This document shows, piece by piece, positions 1 to 10,426 of a DNA stretch of 64,000 nucleotides. The DNA is from Apiotrichum sp. Y4204 (taxonomy: Eukaryota > Basidiomycota > Tremellomycetes > Trichosporonales > Trichosporonaceae), in the NCBI GenBank assembly GCA_025531455.1, contig JAMYHL010000036.1, positions 186,001 through 250,000 on the forward strand, given 5' to 3'. Each line of letters begins with the position of its first letter. Positions within the stretch are counted from its first letter, which is position 1. The position numbers and the translations under genes were made by a program. Under the pieces are notes generated by a model. It had not been told where the DNA came from and ran no database searches. It worked only from the letters and a program-made list of their open reading frames with translations.

Positions 1-1481
1 CTCGATGCGAGGACGAGGAGGTCATCAGTGGACACGTTCGGATCGTTGCCTGCGCGTGTGATTAGGATGGACCACGCGCGAGAGAGCGCCTGGAAGGGGT
101 GGGGTGTGTGGTGATCGCGGCTTGGGGTCGGAGGATGAGGTCTTGAGGTTGATGGGTATGATGGTGGTGATGCTAATGTCGTTGATGATGCGGGTGATGA
201 TGCTAATGATGCCGATGCTGGGTTTAATGCTGATGCTAATGCTGATGCTGGTGTTGATGCAGATGATGATGCTAAGGTTGTTGCTGCTGCCGATGCTGTT
301 GAGTCTAGTGTTGATGTGTTTAATCGTGGTGATGAAGGAAACACCAGTGGTTCATCCTCTGGTGGTTCGTCAAACGCCGGTTCCTTCCTCCTTCCCTTCG
401 CCGCATCCATCGTCTGTCGGTCGGCAATTAATAGGGGACTCAGGGCGGTGATGGAGTCATCCAGAGTAAGTGCACAGAGCGCTGCCGTGAGACGATGAGA
501 GGGGAGCACGTCGAGCACATCGGGTGTGTTTAGCCTGCTCTCGCCGGCGTGCTTGTGTCCTGTTCTCTCGGCGTCGTACGCTTTAGCAGCATTGGCAAGG
601 TACTCTAGACCGAGGGCACGGCGCCCCGAGTCGATCGCGACGCCGGCCGCTCGTCTCCACTGCCATTCTCGGAGGGGCACGCCGTGGGCTGCGACGTGGC
701 GCATGAGCGGCGCCAGTGTCTCGCTCGTGAGGAAAGGCCCAAAGAGCGCAGAGACCGTGCTTGGCCGCGCGGCGATCGAACTTCCCATGCCGCTGAGCTC
801 CCGCAGGACGTGCTCCACAATACGCGTCACTTGATCCCGCACCGGCTGGGAAAGCGTCGTCCCAGTGCCCTGGAGCCCGAGGACGTGTGACGGAGCAGCA
901 TCGTCTCCGCCAGAGAATCGAAACTCCCCAGAGCCGTGCGACTGGTGACGCCCTTCCTCTGGTGGGTCTTCTTCGTGTCCCCACGGCACTCTCCGCGTCT
1001 GGGCCTGCGCGCTCTCCCGCCATCCGACCTCGGGCTCAATCATGGCGGTCATGAGGCGGTGGTACCGCGCGAGGATCTTGGTCGCCGCTTCGCCCTCCTT
1101 CTTGGCCTTGGCGCGGTCGTGATCGTCGAGAATCACCATAGCCTGCAGTGCGGATTCGACGACTGGCTCAAGGAAAATGTATCCGCGGAGGTAGACGCAG
1201 CTGGAGAGGAATATCGCGACAGCGTCCATGTGCGATCGGGTGCGTCTGTCGGACGGCGAATCGGCAGCCACCGGCGTCGAGTTCACCAACAGGGGGAGGA
1301 TGCGGGAGAGGGCTCCAAGGTCGGTCCGCATGCTGAGTATCACTGACAGAATATAGGGGTGTACGGGGCCGGAAGGGAGCATGTTGAGTGCCTCGGCGGC
1401 GCGTGTCGTCGGCGGCAGCGCGAGGATGGGGGCAAACGGCGAGTCTGGGATGAACGTTGCAGGCTTGCGCGAAAAGTACAT
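1..1481 (-). CDS. Partial conserved-looking protein of unknown function (C-terminus outside window)
   Basis: One uninterrupted minus-strand frame runs from an ATG at 1481-1479 off the window start, about 493 codons. The same frame stays open, without Met, up to about 1890, so a further N-terminal exon is likely and the true start is uncertain. The N-terminal 260 residues look helical and globular. A basic/charged loop follows, then a low-complexity Ala/Ser/Pro-rich segment encoded by imperfect GATGCT-type repeats at about 165-300. A well-folded-looking stretch resumes after position 93. A plausible 3' splice site (CTTCCAG) lies just before that last stretch, so an in-frame intron there is possible. 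No catalytic motif or family was recognised. It may be a helical-repeat protein, but that is a guess. It is divergent from the DCC1 gene. Confidence 0.6.
   Translation of the reverse strand, partial: MYFSRKPATFIPDSPFAPILALPPTTRAAEALNMLPSGPVHPYILSVILSMRTDLGALSRILPLLVNSTPVAADSPSDRRTRSHMDAVAIFLSSCVYLRGYIFLEPVVESALQAMVILDDHDRAKAKKEGEAATKILARYHRLMTAMIEPEVGWRESAQAQTRRVPWGHEEDPPEEGRHQSHGSGEFRFSGGDDAAPSHVLGLQGTGTTLSQPVRDQVTRIVEHVLRELSGMGSSIAARPSTVSALFGPFLTSETLAPLMRHVAAHGVPLREWQWRRAAGVAIDSGRRALGLEYLANAAKAYDAERTGHKHAGESRLNTPDVLDVLPSHRLTAALCALTLDDSITALSPLLIADRQTMDAAKGRRKEPAFDEPPEDEPLVFPSSPRLNTSTLDSTASAAATTLASSSASTPASALASALNPASASLASSPASSTTLASPPSYPSTSRPHPPTPSRDHHTPHPFQALSRAWSILITRAGNDPNVSTDDLLVLAS
165..300. 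repeat. Imperfect GATGCT/GATGAT hexamer repeat inside coding sequence
   Basis: Imperfect tandem GATGCT, GATGAT and GCTAAT triplet pairs. On the minus strand they encode an Ala/Ser/Leu-rich low-complexity linker of the partial gene. The plus-strand reading gives a Met/Leu-rich open frame that is only a shadow of this. Confidence 0.7.
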
Positions 1482-2275
1482 TGCTGGCCGGCCGCGCGCC
1501 CACGATATCCTGTACGGTGCGCGGCTTGGAGGCGATAGTGCTCGACGGGGAGCGGGCCGTGTCCCCCGCGTACCCTCGTTCTCCTCAAAATGTCGTGGTC
1601 GGTGATGAGATGATGAATCCGGATTTCCCGACGATGGCCTGGAATCACGGGAAGCTCGCCGAGCTGAGTATGACGGCCCGGCCTCCTCGTGGTTGTCGGG
1701 CTCGTTTGTCAAAGACGGACGCGGCACCGCCAGACCCCGCAGCAATGCCGGTCTCGGCTGGCTTCGCGATGCGGTCCATGGTGGCTGTCCCGGGCGCGCT
1801 CCAGACCCAAGTACGGGGCGTAAACTGGAATCAGCATCTGCTAAACCGTGACGGCGTACCGTGTGTGCTGTAATGCTGCCCGCATGACTCTGAGGGCGGT
1901 ACTTGCTATCGTCCTAGGAGATGTGGTGGGTTTTATGGTTGTGACATTGTTTCCTGCTCGACTTTGGGGACTTCATTTTGTTGTTGAAGGTCAGAAACGC
2001 AATGGAATGAGTTGTGGGCTGTTTTATAGTTTTAGGCATGTGGCTTACACGAGACGTCCATGAGAAAGCAACGTGGAAATTTCAAGATATCAATCCATCC
2101 GCGACGCGTCTCATCTTTGGCTTTGCGCGCGACGCGCCGCCATACATGCCTTAGCCTCCAGCGTCCTCACAACACACTCTGCGCCACCCAACACCCGTTC
2201 TCCTCCTCGACACGTCCTCTCACCTTCCCACCTCGCTCACTCCGGGATTCCCATTCTCCTCTTGGACACGCCACA
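1482..2275. other. Divergent intergenic region, possibly with N-terminal exon of the upstream gene
   Basis: The part up to about 1890 stays open in the frame of the minus-strand partial gene and may hold its upstream exon. From about 1900 to 2275 I see only a presumed shared promoter and a pyrimidine-rich leader of DCC1 (about 2160-2270). Confidence 0.5.
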
Positions 2276-3566
2276 ATGCCCCCACCCTCGACGCTACCAA
2301 AGGACGGCATCACCGTGCGCTTTGCACCGAGCACACTCGTCGAGGAGAGCTATCAGCTCCTTGAGCTCCCTCCGGATATCCTCAAGGCCGCAGAGAGCGG
2401 CCAGATTGTCCCGTGAGCCATCGAATCCTTTGCCATCTTTTCACATCTATCCGAATATCATGTTAACAGCAGCCTGACGATCAAGGGACGTCCGCACGAC
2501 GACGCCGTTCTCTGCACCGCGAACAGGACATACACGCTGCGCACGGTGGAGGTGTCCAACTCGCTCCTCATCCTGCGCCCGCCGGAAGCCTCTGCAGCGT
2601 CCACACTACACATACGCGACGTGTGCCACCAGGTACTCGAGTGTGTCCCGTCCGCGGGGCGGGTCGAGCGCCTCCGCTCCGTACTCCGCGAGAGCGCATG
2701 GGGCGGGATCGGGAGCCCATCATCCCACGGACTCGGGAAGCGGAAACGTACAGACGCAAAAGATGCCAAGCGATATACTCTCCAACAGCTCCAGAGCATT
2801 ATCCAGGCGTCGGACGCCGAGCTCGAGGCCGCGCTCCGGGCGGTGAACGCCGTCGAGGTCGGGGGCCACATGCTGCTCCTCCCGCCTGCGCCGCTCGCCG
2901 AGCTGATCAGCGTGATTCTCAAGCTTGTTACAGTGTATGGAGGAGCTCGGGGAGAGATCGAGGCGGAGTCTGAGGACGCCCCGCGGCCGGAATGCCCGGC
3001 GGCGGACATCTTCTCGGGTCTTGCAGACCACGACGTCGAGGCCGATCTCACGGCTGCGGTGATGCGTCTTTTTGGGAGTGTGGACGACGAGATGTGGTCC
3101 GCCGACGTGCGCAGTCTGGTGCGCGAGCTCGGGCGCGGCCTGCTCGTTGGACTCAAGGTGGGTGTGATGTGTATGAACAACCCAGAGCTAATGCCAGAAC
3201 TCTACACCAGTAGACCGGTTCCTCGCCTCATGGGCGGACGCGGCCGGCGAGGATTGGACCGCTTTGATCGACCTGTGCGCGCTGTCGGGGGAATATCTCC
3301 TCGACGACCCGCCGCCGACGGCATTCGCGACACCGTGCAAGCACATCCGCCACTTTCCCGTGTACACTCTGCCGATGCACGTCGCGACGCGCTTCACCGA
3401 CCTGTTCCTCACGCGCGCGCGCTGGCGGCCAGACGACATGGCACCCTTCCTCGCTGGTCTATATCCCGAGGGCGATAGCAAAGCGCGGGATAAGCTCGTC
3501 GCAAAGTATGTGCGCGTGGTGAAGGAAAAGGACGGCAGCTGGTGGTACCCCCGCCGCACGGGATAG
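2276..3566 (+). CDS. DCC1: Sister chromatid cohesion protein Dcc1 (Ctf18-RFC subunit)
   Basis: Three exons: 2276-2412, 2473-about 3161 and about 3214-3566, giving about 392 residues. The family role is to bind Ctf8 and Ctf18 in the alternative clamp loader that loads or unloads PCNA and promotes cohesion. Family features seen: the LLELPPDIL segment near residue 30, the IKGRPHDDAVLCTANRTYTL block near 50, a middle region with helical KRYTLQQLQSIIQ, and the C-terminal winged-helix-like RFTDLFLTRARWRPDDMAPFL followed by a WWYPRRTG tail. Intron 1 (2413-2472) has GTGAGC and CAG ends. For intron 2 the phase is kept only with a GTGTGA donor at 3162 and the TAG ending at 3213; the more consensus donor at 3158 would break frame, so this junction is less certain. 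It is convergent with the WBP2-like gene. Confidence 0.88.
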
Positions 3567-3826
3567 TGGCAAAGAGAGGCAATGTTATTGTAAATAGAAA
3601 TGTAAGATGCAGCAGGTGACAAGCGACTACGCAGCTCGGGAGATCGTTCACAGAGTTTATGGTAACAACGTAGGGTCATGTTCACAATCAACACGATAGA
3701 ACTACAACATGGACGAGATGGCGTCCACGGCAGTCGGAAGTCTGGTCTCTAGCAGCTCTGTCTTCTCTTATCAAGTCTACACATTCCTCTCCGCATCCCG
3801 GCCGCATGCCCGTTCGTGGCGAGGTA

Positions 3827-4690
3827 TCATGCGGGCGGAGGCCCAGGCGGAGGTGCGGTGTAGTCGGGGTTCGGTGTGTAAAGCGCTGCACGTTAGCCAC
3901 TGTTGCAACAACCTGCTGCTATCCATCTTAGGCCCGGTGATAGAATCCACTACGGCTTGGTCACTCACGCAATGGCTCGGCCTGGCGCTGTCGATGTGCC
4001 CACTCTGCCCGTTCCTTCTCGATGCGCTTGTAGAGGCTGTGTCCGAGACCCTCGGCGACATCGAGCCGCACGACGAGGTTCGCCTCCTGTCCCGGATCCG
4101 GGAGGTTGCGCACATTGTACGCCATGTCCGGGCCGAACATGAGCAGCATGTGGTTGGCCTGGAAGAGCGGTACCTTGAACTCGACGTCGCGCAGGCAGGC
4201 CTGATGTCAGCTTGTGAACAGGTATTGATTGTGGCGGGGGCCGTGGGTTGCTTTCACGCACATAGCTGATGATGAGCGAGGAGAAGGTCGGCATGTCGCA
4301 GCGGTGCGGGAAGAGGCCGTCATCGTTGCGCACATTGGGCTTGGACGTGATGAAGACGATCTATGCGTTAGTGGGTGACGCGCGGTCAGGGGCCAGGCAT
4401 CGATGACGGAGTGAAGCAGGATGCCGGGGTAGACCAAGCGCCCAGCCTCCCGAGTACCGGTGGTAATGCACAACACGATGGCGACCGCAAGTCGCACTTC
4501 ACATTCTTCCTATACCCACCCTCTCATCGGTCAACCACACGCGGCCGGTAACATTCTCGGTGCGCTTCGGGCCCTCGGTGGTAGGCGGCACACGGAGTTC
4601 GAGCTCGGTATGGTACCCGGGCGTGAGCAGATGTTCCCCGCGGTGGATGGGAAAGCTCTGTGCCCCGACTTGAATGGTGTTTGCTGCCAT
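3827..4690 (-). CDS. WBP2-like GRAM-domain protein
   Basis: Four exons on the minus strand (4690-4520, 4360-4262, 4200-3969, 3885-3827) give 186 residues, all junctions GT-AG and phase-consistent. The order matches WBP2/WBP2NL proteins: a short N-terminus, a GRAM/PH-like domain (GRVWLTDERIVFITSKPN near residue 50, FKVPLFQANHMLLMFGP near 100), then a helical segment and a short Pro/Tyr-rich tail. In animals WBP2 is a transcription coactivator that binds WW domains through PPxY motifs; this protein ends with a YTPNPDY...PPPGPPPA tail and has no clean PPxY. The last exon was fixed because only it restores this tail in phase. Start ATG at 4690 gives MAANTIQ. Function in fungi is not established. 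Confidence 0.8.
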
Positions 4691-5303
4691 GGCGGATATC
4701 GTGTCGTCTCAGAAGGGGTTTGAGGTGGTGTGAGCTTGCTGGAAATGGAGGAGTGTGTGGTGGCAAAAGCGAGGCCCGAGGACGCGGATGTGGTGTGATG
4801 AGGAGGATGGACGTCATCGTAAAGACGGTTGGTCTAATGGAGCGTGACTCAACTGTAATACGGGAATTAGGGCTGGACCCCAAGGCAATAAACTGAGTCG
4901 CAGCACCGAGCAACACCCATAGCGGCACTAGCACAACAATATCACCAGCGTCGACAACGGCGACCAGAACGACGGCATCGGCACAAAAGGAGATCGCAAC
5001 TCGTGCATTTGTCGTTCTGTCATTTATTGTTGTTGTAGCGTTGTCTCGGCTCGCCCGCGGTCCCCAGCCACTCGTGTGGATCGTCCTCCACCCCGGATTC
5101 CCAGTCCCCCAAGAGTGACCAATGCGCGCCGCGATTCAGCCAGCCAAGACGATTTCATTCCGCGCACTCGACTGGACCGTGAACGACTCGCCCGGTGTTA
5201 TCCCACCTTGCCCCTTGGCCTCGTGCTTCCCTTCCTATCTCTTCTCATCTCCCCCAACTCCATTTCCTCCCAACCACTAGCTCACCTCCCTACTGCCGGT
5301 TCA
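4691..5303. promoter_or_regulatory. Divergent intergenic region between WBP2-like and DDT/WHIM genes
   Basis: 613 bp between two divergent starts. The right part (about 5180-5300) is a pyrimidine-rich leader typical of highly expressed fungal genes. No further ORF or defined site is supported. Confidence 0.4.
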
Positions 5304-7283
5304 ATGTCCAAGCCTGAACCGAGCAGCGCCGCGCAGACACGCGTGCACGACGAGTATGTACCGCGCCACCTACCCTGCCCTCCCAATGTTGTGACGGACG
5401 CGTGATCGCGTGCGCGCCGCTCGTGCGCGCCTCTGCACACCTCGGAGATCGTACTGCGTTGCCACTGCGTCGCAGGCGCGCCGCTGCGCGTCCAGACATT
5501 CCCGAGTTGTCTCCTTTTGTCCCTGGCCCCCGCCGGCCGCTCTTCCCTCCGCACCTTTCTGACCCCGCAGCTGGCAAGTCGCCTACGTCTGGGCATTCAT
5601 CGTCAAGTTTGGGCTCCTCAGCAAGATCCGCGGCCTCGAGTGTCTGGACGAGTACGTACCGACTGGCTTGCCGCGGCGTGGTTGGTTAGCGCCATCACCG
5701 CCAGGGTAGCTAAGGTTCACTATGCCGACCTGTCGATGGAGCTGCACAACGCCGTCTATCACGCTCCTCCCCGCTAACAATAGCTTTGAACGATGCCTCA
5801 CGGAGCCTGTCGCGAATCGCCCAGACGACGTGCTGGAGGGCGTGTGTGTGCGCTTCATGCAGAACCTCAGGCCGACACTTCGCCTCGAGTAAGTGTTGCT
5901 CGTGATCTGCACTACAGGCACTCCGGCCCCGATCGCCGAAGCGCCGCCGGCGTGGCACCCGTCACCTGCTGCGGGTTCTGTACAGTGCGCCTAGCGCTTC
6001 TCCCAAGTGGCTAACATTGCTAACACTCCAGCTGCACGAATATACAACACCACCTATCAAAATACTGCGGCGAGATGCTCAAACTGTCCCCAGAATTCAC
6101 CGTTTGGGACCGCCCATGGGAGCCGCACGAGGAAGCAACCTCTAGCTGCTGCAAACCTGATCTCGAAGGGAGACTACGGGTGGGACGGCTGCGTGACGAC
6201 GACGAGGCACCAGACGCGCGCGAGCGTCGGAATCCCCTCAAGCAGATCGAGGAACGCGGCGGGGGCTTGTTTGAACTCCACTGGAAGGAGCGCGTCCGCC
6301 TCCTCCGGCAGCTCGTGGACTGGCAGTGTGAGTGCAAGGCGTCCTGCCAACCTGACGCCAGTGACGCACGCCGAGAGCGTGCGGGAACGGATCAAACAGG
6401 AGGAGGCGACCAACAGGGCGAAGCGGACCGCTGAACAGATGGAGAAGGACGCTGAGACAAGCACAAAGATTGTGCCAATCGGCCTTGATCGCAACAAAAA
6501 GCGTATCTGGAGCCTTGATGGTGAGTCTCAGCCGTGGACGCGCTGACACCAGACTCGGCACGGTTATATCAATCTGGAAACCCGTTCAAGCGCCCTTGCC
6601 CACTGACCGTGATAACGTCCACCCGCGCGGAGCTGGAGGCCCGCATGGCGGAATACGCCGCCCACGGCGCGGAGCCGATTCCCAAGCCGCCCAAGGGAAC
6701 CGGGCCGAAAGGAAAGATGACCGCAGCACAAACTCGGGCACACCGCACTCTGGTGCAGGGAATCGAGAATGAGCGTGCGCTGGCCGAACACATCCGGGAC
6801 AAGATCTTGCCCAAGATCGAGGCGCACGAGAAGCGCATTGCAAAGGCGAAGCGGAAGGAATACGAGCGCATTGCCAATTTGAATGCTGCAGAGTTGCGGT
6901 CGACACGTACGCGCCGTGCAACAAAAGTCATCAACTATCGTGACCTTGATGAGGGCGTTGTGAGTGCTGCTGCAGAGTCGGTTAGTGAGTAGCACTGATA
7001 TCTCCAGGACGACATTTCAGACGACGAACCGCGTCGTGGCAGTCGTCGACGCGAACCGGCCCACGAGCCGCCCCAGCGCCCACTCATTCCAGGTGAACGG
7101 CGCTCGGCACGGCAGCGCGGCCGCAATCCCGAAGACGATGACATCACCGCCAGCGAACCTGCTTCAGCAAGCGTAGCGCCCAGCACTCCTGTCGCCGTGA
7201 GCACTCCTATCGCCGAGAGCGAAGGCGAGTATCGCAATGGATACGAGAACGGGGTTGCAGACGAGGCGATGGAGATCGAATGA
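5304..7283 (+). CDS. DDT/WHIM-domain chromatin-remodelling accessory protein
   Basis: Multi-exon gene: exon 1 5304-5353, an unresolved exon around 5476-5570, then 5571-5651, 5784-5888, 6032-6327, 6362-6520, 6553-6959 and 7008-7283. The translation shows a DDT-type helix bundle (WQVAYVWAFIVKFGLL; RPDDVLEGVCVRFMQNLRP) and WHIM/WSD-type motifs (NPLKQIEERGGGLFELHWKE, LLRQLVDWQL, KKRIWSLD, YQSGNPFKR). A long Lys/Glu/Arg coiled coil and an acidic tail ending EAMEIE follow. In characterised DDT/WHIM proteins these parts contact an ISWI ATPase and linker DNA, so a nuclear role as an ISWI partner is inferred. All junctions from 5571 onward are phase-consistent. Between 5354 and 5570 no single frame joins exon 1 to the DDT helix, because the frame reading DIPELSPFVPG...LSDPA is offset from it. 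A missed intron or a sequence error is possible. Confidence 0.75.
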
Positions 7284-7532
7284 AGCGTGCAGTTCACATG
7301 TAGCATCGGGAGTTAACTTCGACGTACATTCAGAGATGCAAGCCAAAATCATCCAACTTGCCCAATGACAAACACACTGTCTCAGCACCAAAAAAAATCT
7401 TGATCAGTAAACTTGTCCCCTGTTCCTTGACAACAGTGGACGCCTTGTCTTTGCAGTTCCCGGCACCTTGTCAGTTTGAGCAATATCCTATGTCAAGTCC
7501 TGCATGCCAGTACACTCTCGGCCTTGCTGTCA

Positions 7533-8711
7533 TTAATGTGCTGGGCGCGTCAGTATGCGACAAAGGGTTGGGATGCAAGGGGTAGAACTTACCCTCCGGG
7601 GTCTGTAAAAGGCGATGTGGTCAGTACACTGGGTGACGGGATAATAGATGAGTGTTTCGTGATACGAACCTTGACAACGTACTCGATCGCTGGGAGGGTT
7701 AGCGGTGATCAGACGGGGATCGGCAATACGCGGCAACGCGGAGCAACTAAAATGACGATGGCGTAGGTGTAATCCCGAGACGGGGATATGCCTGTTCACA
7801 CCAACAGGCTGGGTGTCGAGAAACATGGAACTGCCCACAGCCTTCTGCGTCCTCTTGCTACTCCGGCCCGCGTCTCTCCTCAGTATCCAATGTACCCACC
7901 CTGGTCAACAGTGTTGATGGCGTCGGCCTCGGCGTCGGGGATCTCGATGGCGAACTCCTCCTCGATGGCCATGACGACCTCGACGGCGTCAAGCGAGTCG
8001 AGACCGAGGTCGGTGGTGAACGAGGCGGTGGGGGAGAGCTGGCGTGAGTGGGTGGACAGGAAGCGAGCGCGGACAGCAGTAGCAGGCAAGCGATAGCGGT
8101 GATGGCGAGAGATGGGGATGTGCCAAGCGAGGCTAGCGTCATGGGATGATGCCGCTCGGCAGGGCCGGCGGTCGGCCAAAGCCATGGGAATTGCGGTGGA
8201 TTTGCCTGTGACGCAGCCTGGCGGAAGAGCATAATGCGACAATTGCGAGGAGCAGCGACGAGCGCAGGACAGAGACATCGTGGATTGGGGCTTCGGCGTC
8301 GCCATGCGCACCATTACGGCCGTCTTGCCTTTGGCCATTGGCGACTCTCCAGGACTGAGAGGATACAGTGGGCAGAGGGTCCTACGCCTGTATAGTCCTC
8401 AAACCCGTCTCTTGCTGCAATCGTGCCTGTTTGCGCTCCTCTCAGATTGCGGTCTCCACCTGACGCCAACAGGCAACACCCCCTTGGCCGTCCACTCTTG
8501 CCGCTATCTCGCAGTCTTTTTCCGCGGCGATATAACTCACCTTGCCGCCGTCGACCTTCTCAAAGGAGCGGAGGACGTCGAGAACGCGCGAGGTCACGTC
8601 GTCGCGCGAAAGGGCGGCGGCCGAGTAAGCGCGGAACGCGGGGCGGGCGACGGGCGCAACGGCGGCGCGGGGGAGGGCGCGGGGAGCGGCACGGAGGGCG
8701 AGGCGGAACAT
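7533..8711 (-). CDS. ACP1: Mitochondrial acyl carrier protein (complex I / type II FAS)
   Basis: Five minus-strand exons: 8711-8541, 8038-7900, 7689-7670, 7602-7593 and 7540-7533, giving 115 residues. The N-terminus ([17 protein letters not shown]) is an Arg/Ala-rich mitochondrial presequence. The core [20 protein letters not shown] carries the DSL motif whose Ser receives 4'-phosphopantetheine, followed by IEIPDAEAD. The C-terminus IEYVVKTPEAH matches the usual fungal ACP end, which is why the two tiny exons (20 nt and 10 nt) and the 8-nt terminal coding piece were accepted; all have GT and AG borders and correct phase. Established roles of the family are mitochondrial fatty acid and lipoate synthesis, complex I and LYR-protein stability. 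Intron 1 is about 500 nt. The gene is divergent from bL17m and convergent with the DDT/WHIM gene. Confidence 0.92.
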
Positions 8712-9219
8712 GGCTGGAGCTGCTGGGGCGGCGACTGCGATGTGGAAGGGTGTGATGGGCGAGCAAAGAGCTAGTCTCGGGGACGGACGGAGTGGAAGTG
8801 GGTGGGTTGGTGGTGACGGAGGGAGCGAGCGGAGCAGGTGGTGGTGCAAGCAGGTGCTAGACGCTTAGCTGGGAGGTGGTGGTGGGATTCTGCACCAGTG
8901 AGCGTGCGTGCAATATGATGACCACTCTCCTAGGTGCCTCCCCACCCAAGACCCCCAACCCGCTGCCCAGCTGCCTCGGCGTTTGCAGAATACTTCCGCC
9001 GTGTGGCACTCACTAGCACTCCGAGAGCTGGACCTCCACTTTTCCTCTTCCATGTGCCTCCTCCTCCGCCTGGCCGCCTGGGCAGCGGGTGCATTCTGCT
9101 GCAACCTGCAAAAGTCAGAAGTCGGGTCGGACAGCAGCGGGTGTGACCATCTCCGAGCTCGACTTCAGCACTTGGGACAACAACCACATTTCCTATCCTC
9201 GTCCAAACACCCTTCCGCC
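8712..9219. promoter_or_regulatory. Shared divergent promoter of ACP1 and bL17m
   Basis: 508 bp between the starts of two nuclear genes for mitochondrial proteins. Only pyrimidine-rich leader sequence is evident; no clear TATA or named operator was recognised. Sharing suggests co-expression, which is inference. Confidence 0.45.
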
Positions 9220-10426
9220 ATGAAGCACGGCATCAAGCTCAGGAAGCTTCAGCGCACGTCGTCGCATCGCCAGGCGCTGCTGCGGTGCGTCCACTCTCCT
9301 CCCCCTAGTCTACCTCCCCTGGCAGACGAGCACCACGAGCACTGGCACTGACAAGACAGTAACCTGGTGACGGCGCTGCTGCACCACGAGACGATCAAGA
9401 CGACGGTCCCGAAGGCCAAGGAGGCGGCGCGCATGGCCGAGAAGCTCATCACGTTTGGGAAGAAGGGCACAAACCCGAGTTTCTCAAAGGCGCAGGCGTA
9501 CCTCGTCCCGCCGCACTACTATGGCGAGGCGCGCGTCCCGCAGCCCGTTGCGCCCTTCCCCGCGCCCGGCGTCGAGGCCGGCGCCGAGCCCAAGAGCCTC
9601 CTCCGCAAAGTCTTCACCACCCTCGCTACCCGCTATGCCGAGCGCCCGGGCGGCTACACGCGTATCCAGAAGTTCGGCCGGCGTCCGGGAGACCACGCGC
9701 CGGTAGCTATTGTCTCGCTCGTCGACGGCCCGCGCGACCTCAAGTTTGAGATGACTGCGCGTGCGGTTGCCCGCGAGGCAACAGTTGAGGGCCGCGAGCG
9801 CGGAGGCTCGGACCGCGTGCCCGACGGATTCAAGGGCACGCGCGACCTCACCAGGAAGAATGTCGACAAGGTCCTCAAGTACCGTGGCGACGAGGGCAAG
9901 CAGGAGTTTGAGAAGCTTGCGCAGGAGTTCTCGGTGAGTGAGATACAGGGGGGGTGGGGGAGAGAGCTACGATGTGGCGCGGAGACTCTTTGCGATATCA
10001 AGTCGAGGTCCAGGGGCCAAAGAGGCAGATGGCCCAGCTTACCTCGTGCATGAGCCATTACAACACTGTACTGCGGACCTGTTCCTCGCCCCTCACTCCC
10101 ACTACCCACCTGCTCAAACCACTCTTTGATACTGACTCCAGGCTCTCCTGATCGCCGAGCAGAAGGTCGAGGGCCACCGCCGCCCCGCCCCGCCGTCAGA
10201 GCACGCCTTCCAGCCGTACGGCACGGTCGTCCCGCACCTCGGCCGGCGGGTCAAGGCCGGCGAGCGCCTCCCAGGGATGAGCGTCGCGCACACCGGTCTC
10301 GGCCTTGCGCGCGGCGAGCTCGGCTCCACCCGCAACCGCAAGCGTGGGGCCGAGGACGCGTCTCCGCGCTTTGCGCTCGAGCGCCGCCGTAGGGATGTGG
10401 ACGAGTTTGAGATTCGGCACGCATAG
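9220..10426 (+). CDS. MRPL8: Mitochondrial large ribosomal subunit protein bL17m
   Basis: Three exons: 9220-9284, 9360-9933 and 10142-10426, giving 307 residues. The start [37 protein letters not shown] is split by intron 1. It is the canonical bL17 N-terminus, which packs near the peptide exit tunnel. KEAARMAEKLITFGKKG and LLRKVFTTLATRYAERPGGYTRI are the remaining conserved L17 blocks. Bacterial L17 is about 120 residues; here a long middle and C-terminal extension follows, as in fungal homologues. It includes a basic end (TRNRKRGAEDA, ALERRRRDVDEFEIRHA). No separate cleavable presequence precedes the L17 fold, as is common for this protein. Introns show GTGCGT/CAG and GTGAGT/CAG borders. 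Confidence 0.93.

Noticed and set aside
104..451. Met/Leu-rich plus-strand open frame
   Set aside because: It is the antisense reading of the Ala/Ser-coding hexamer repeat of the minus-strand partial gene.
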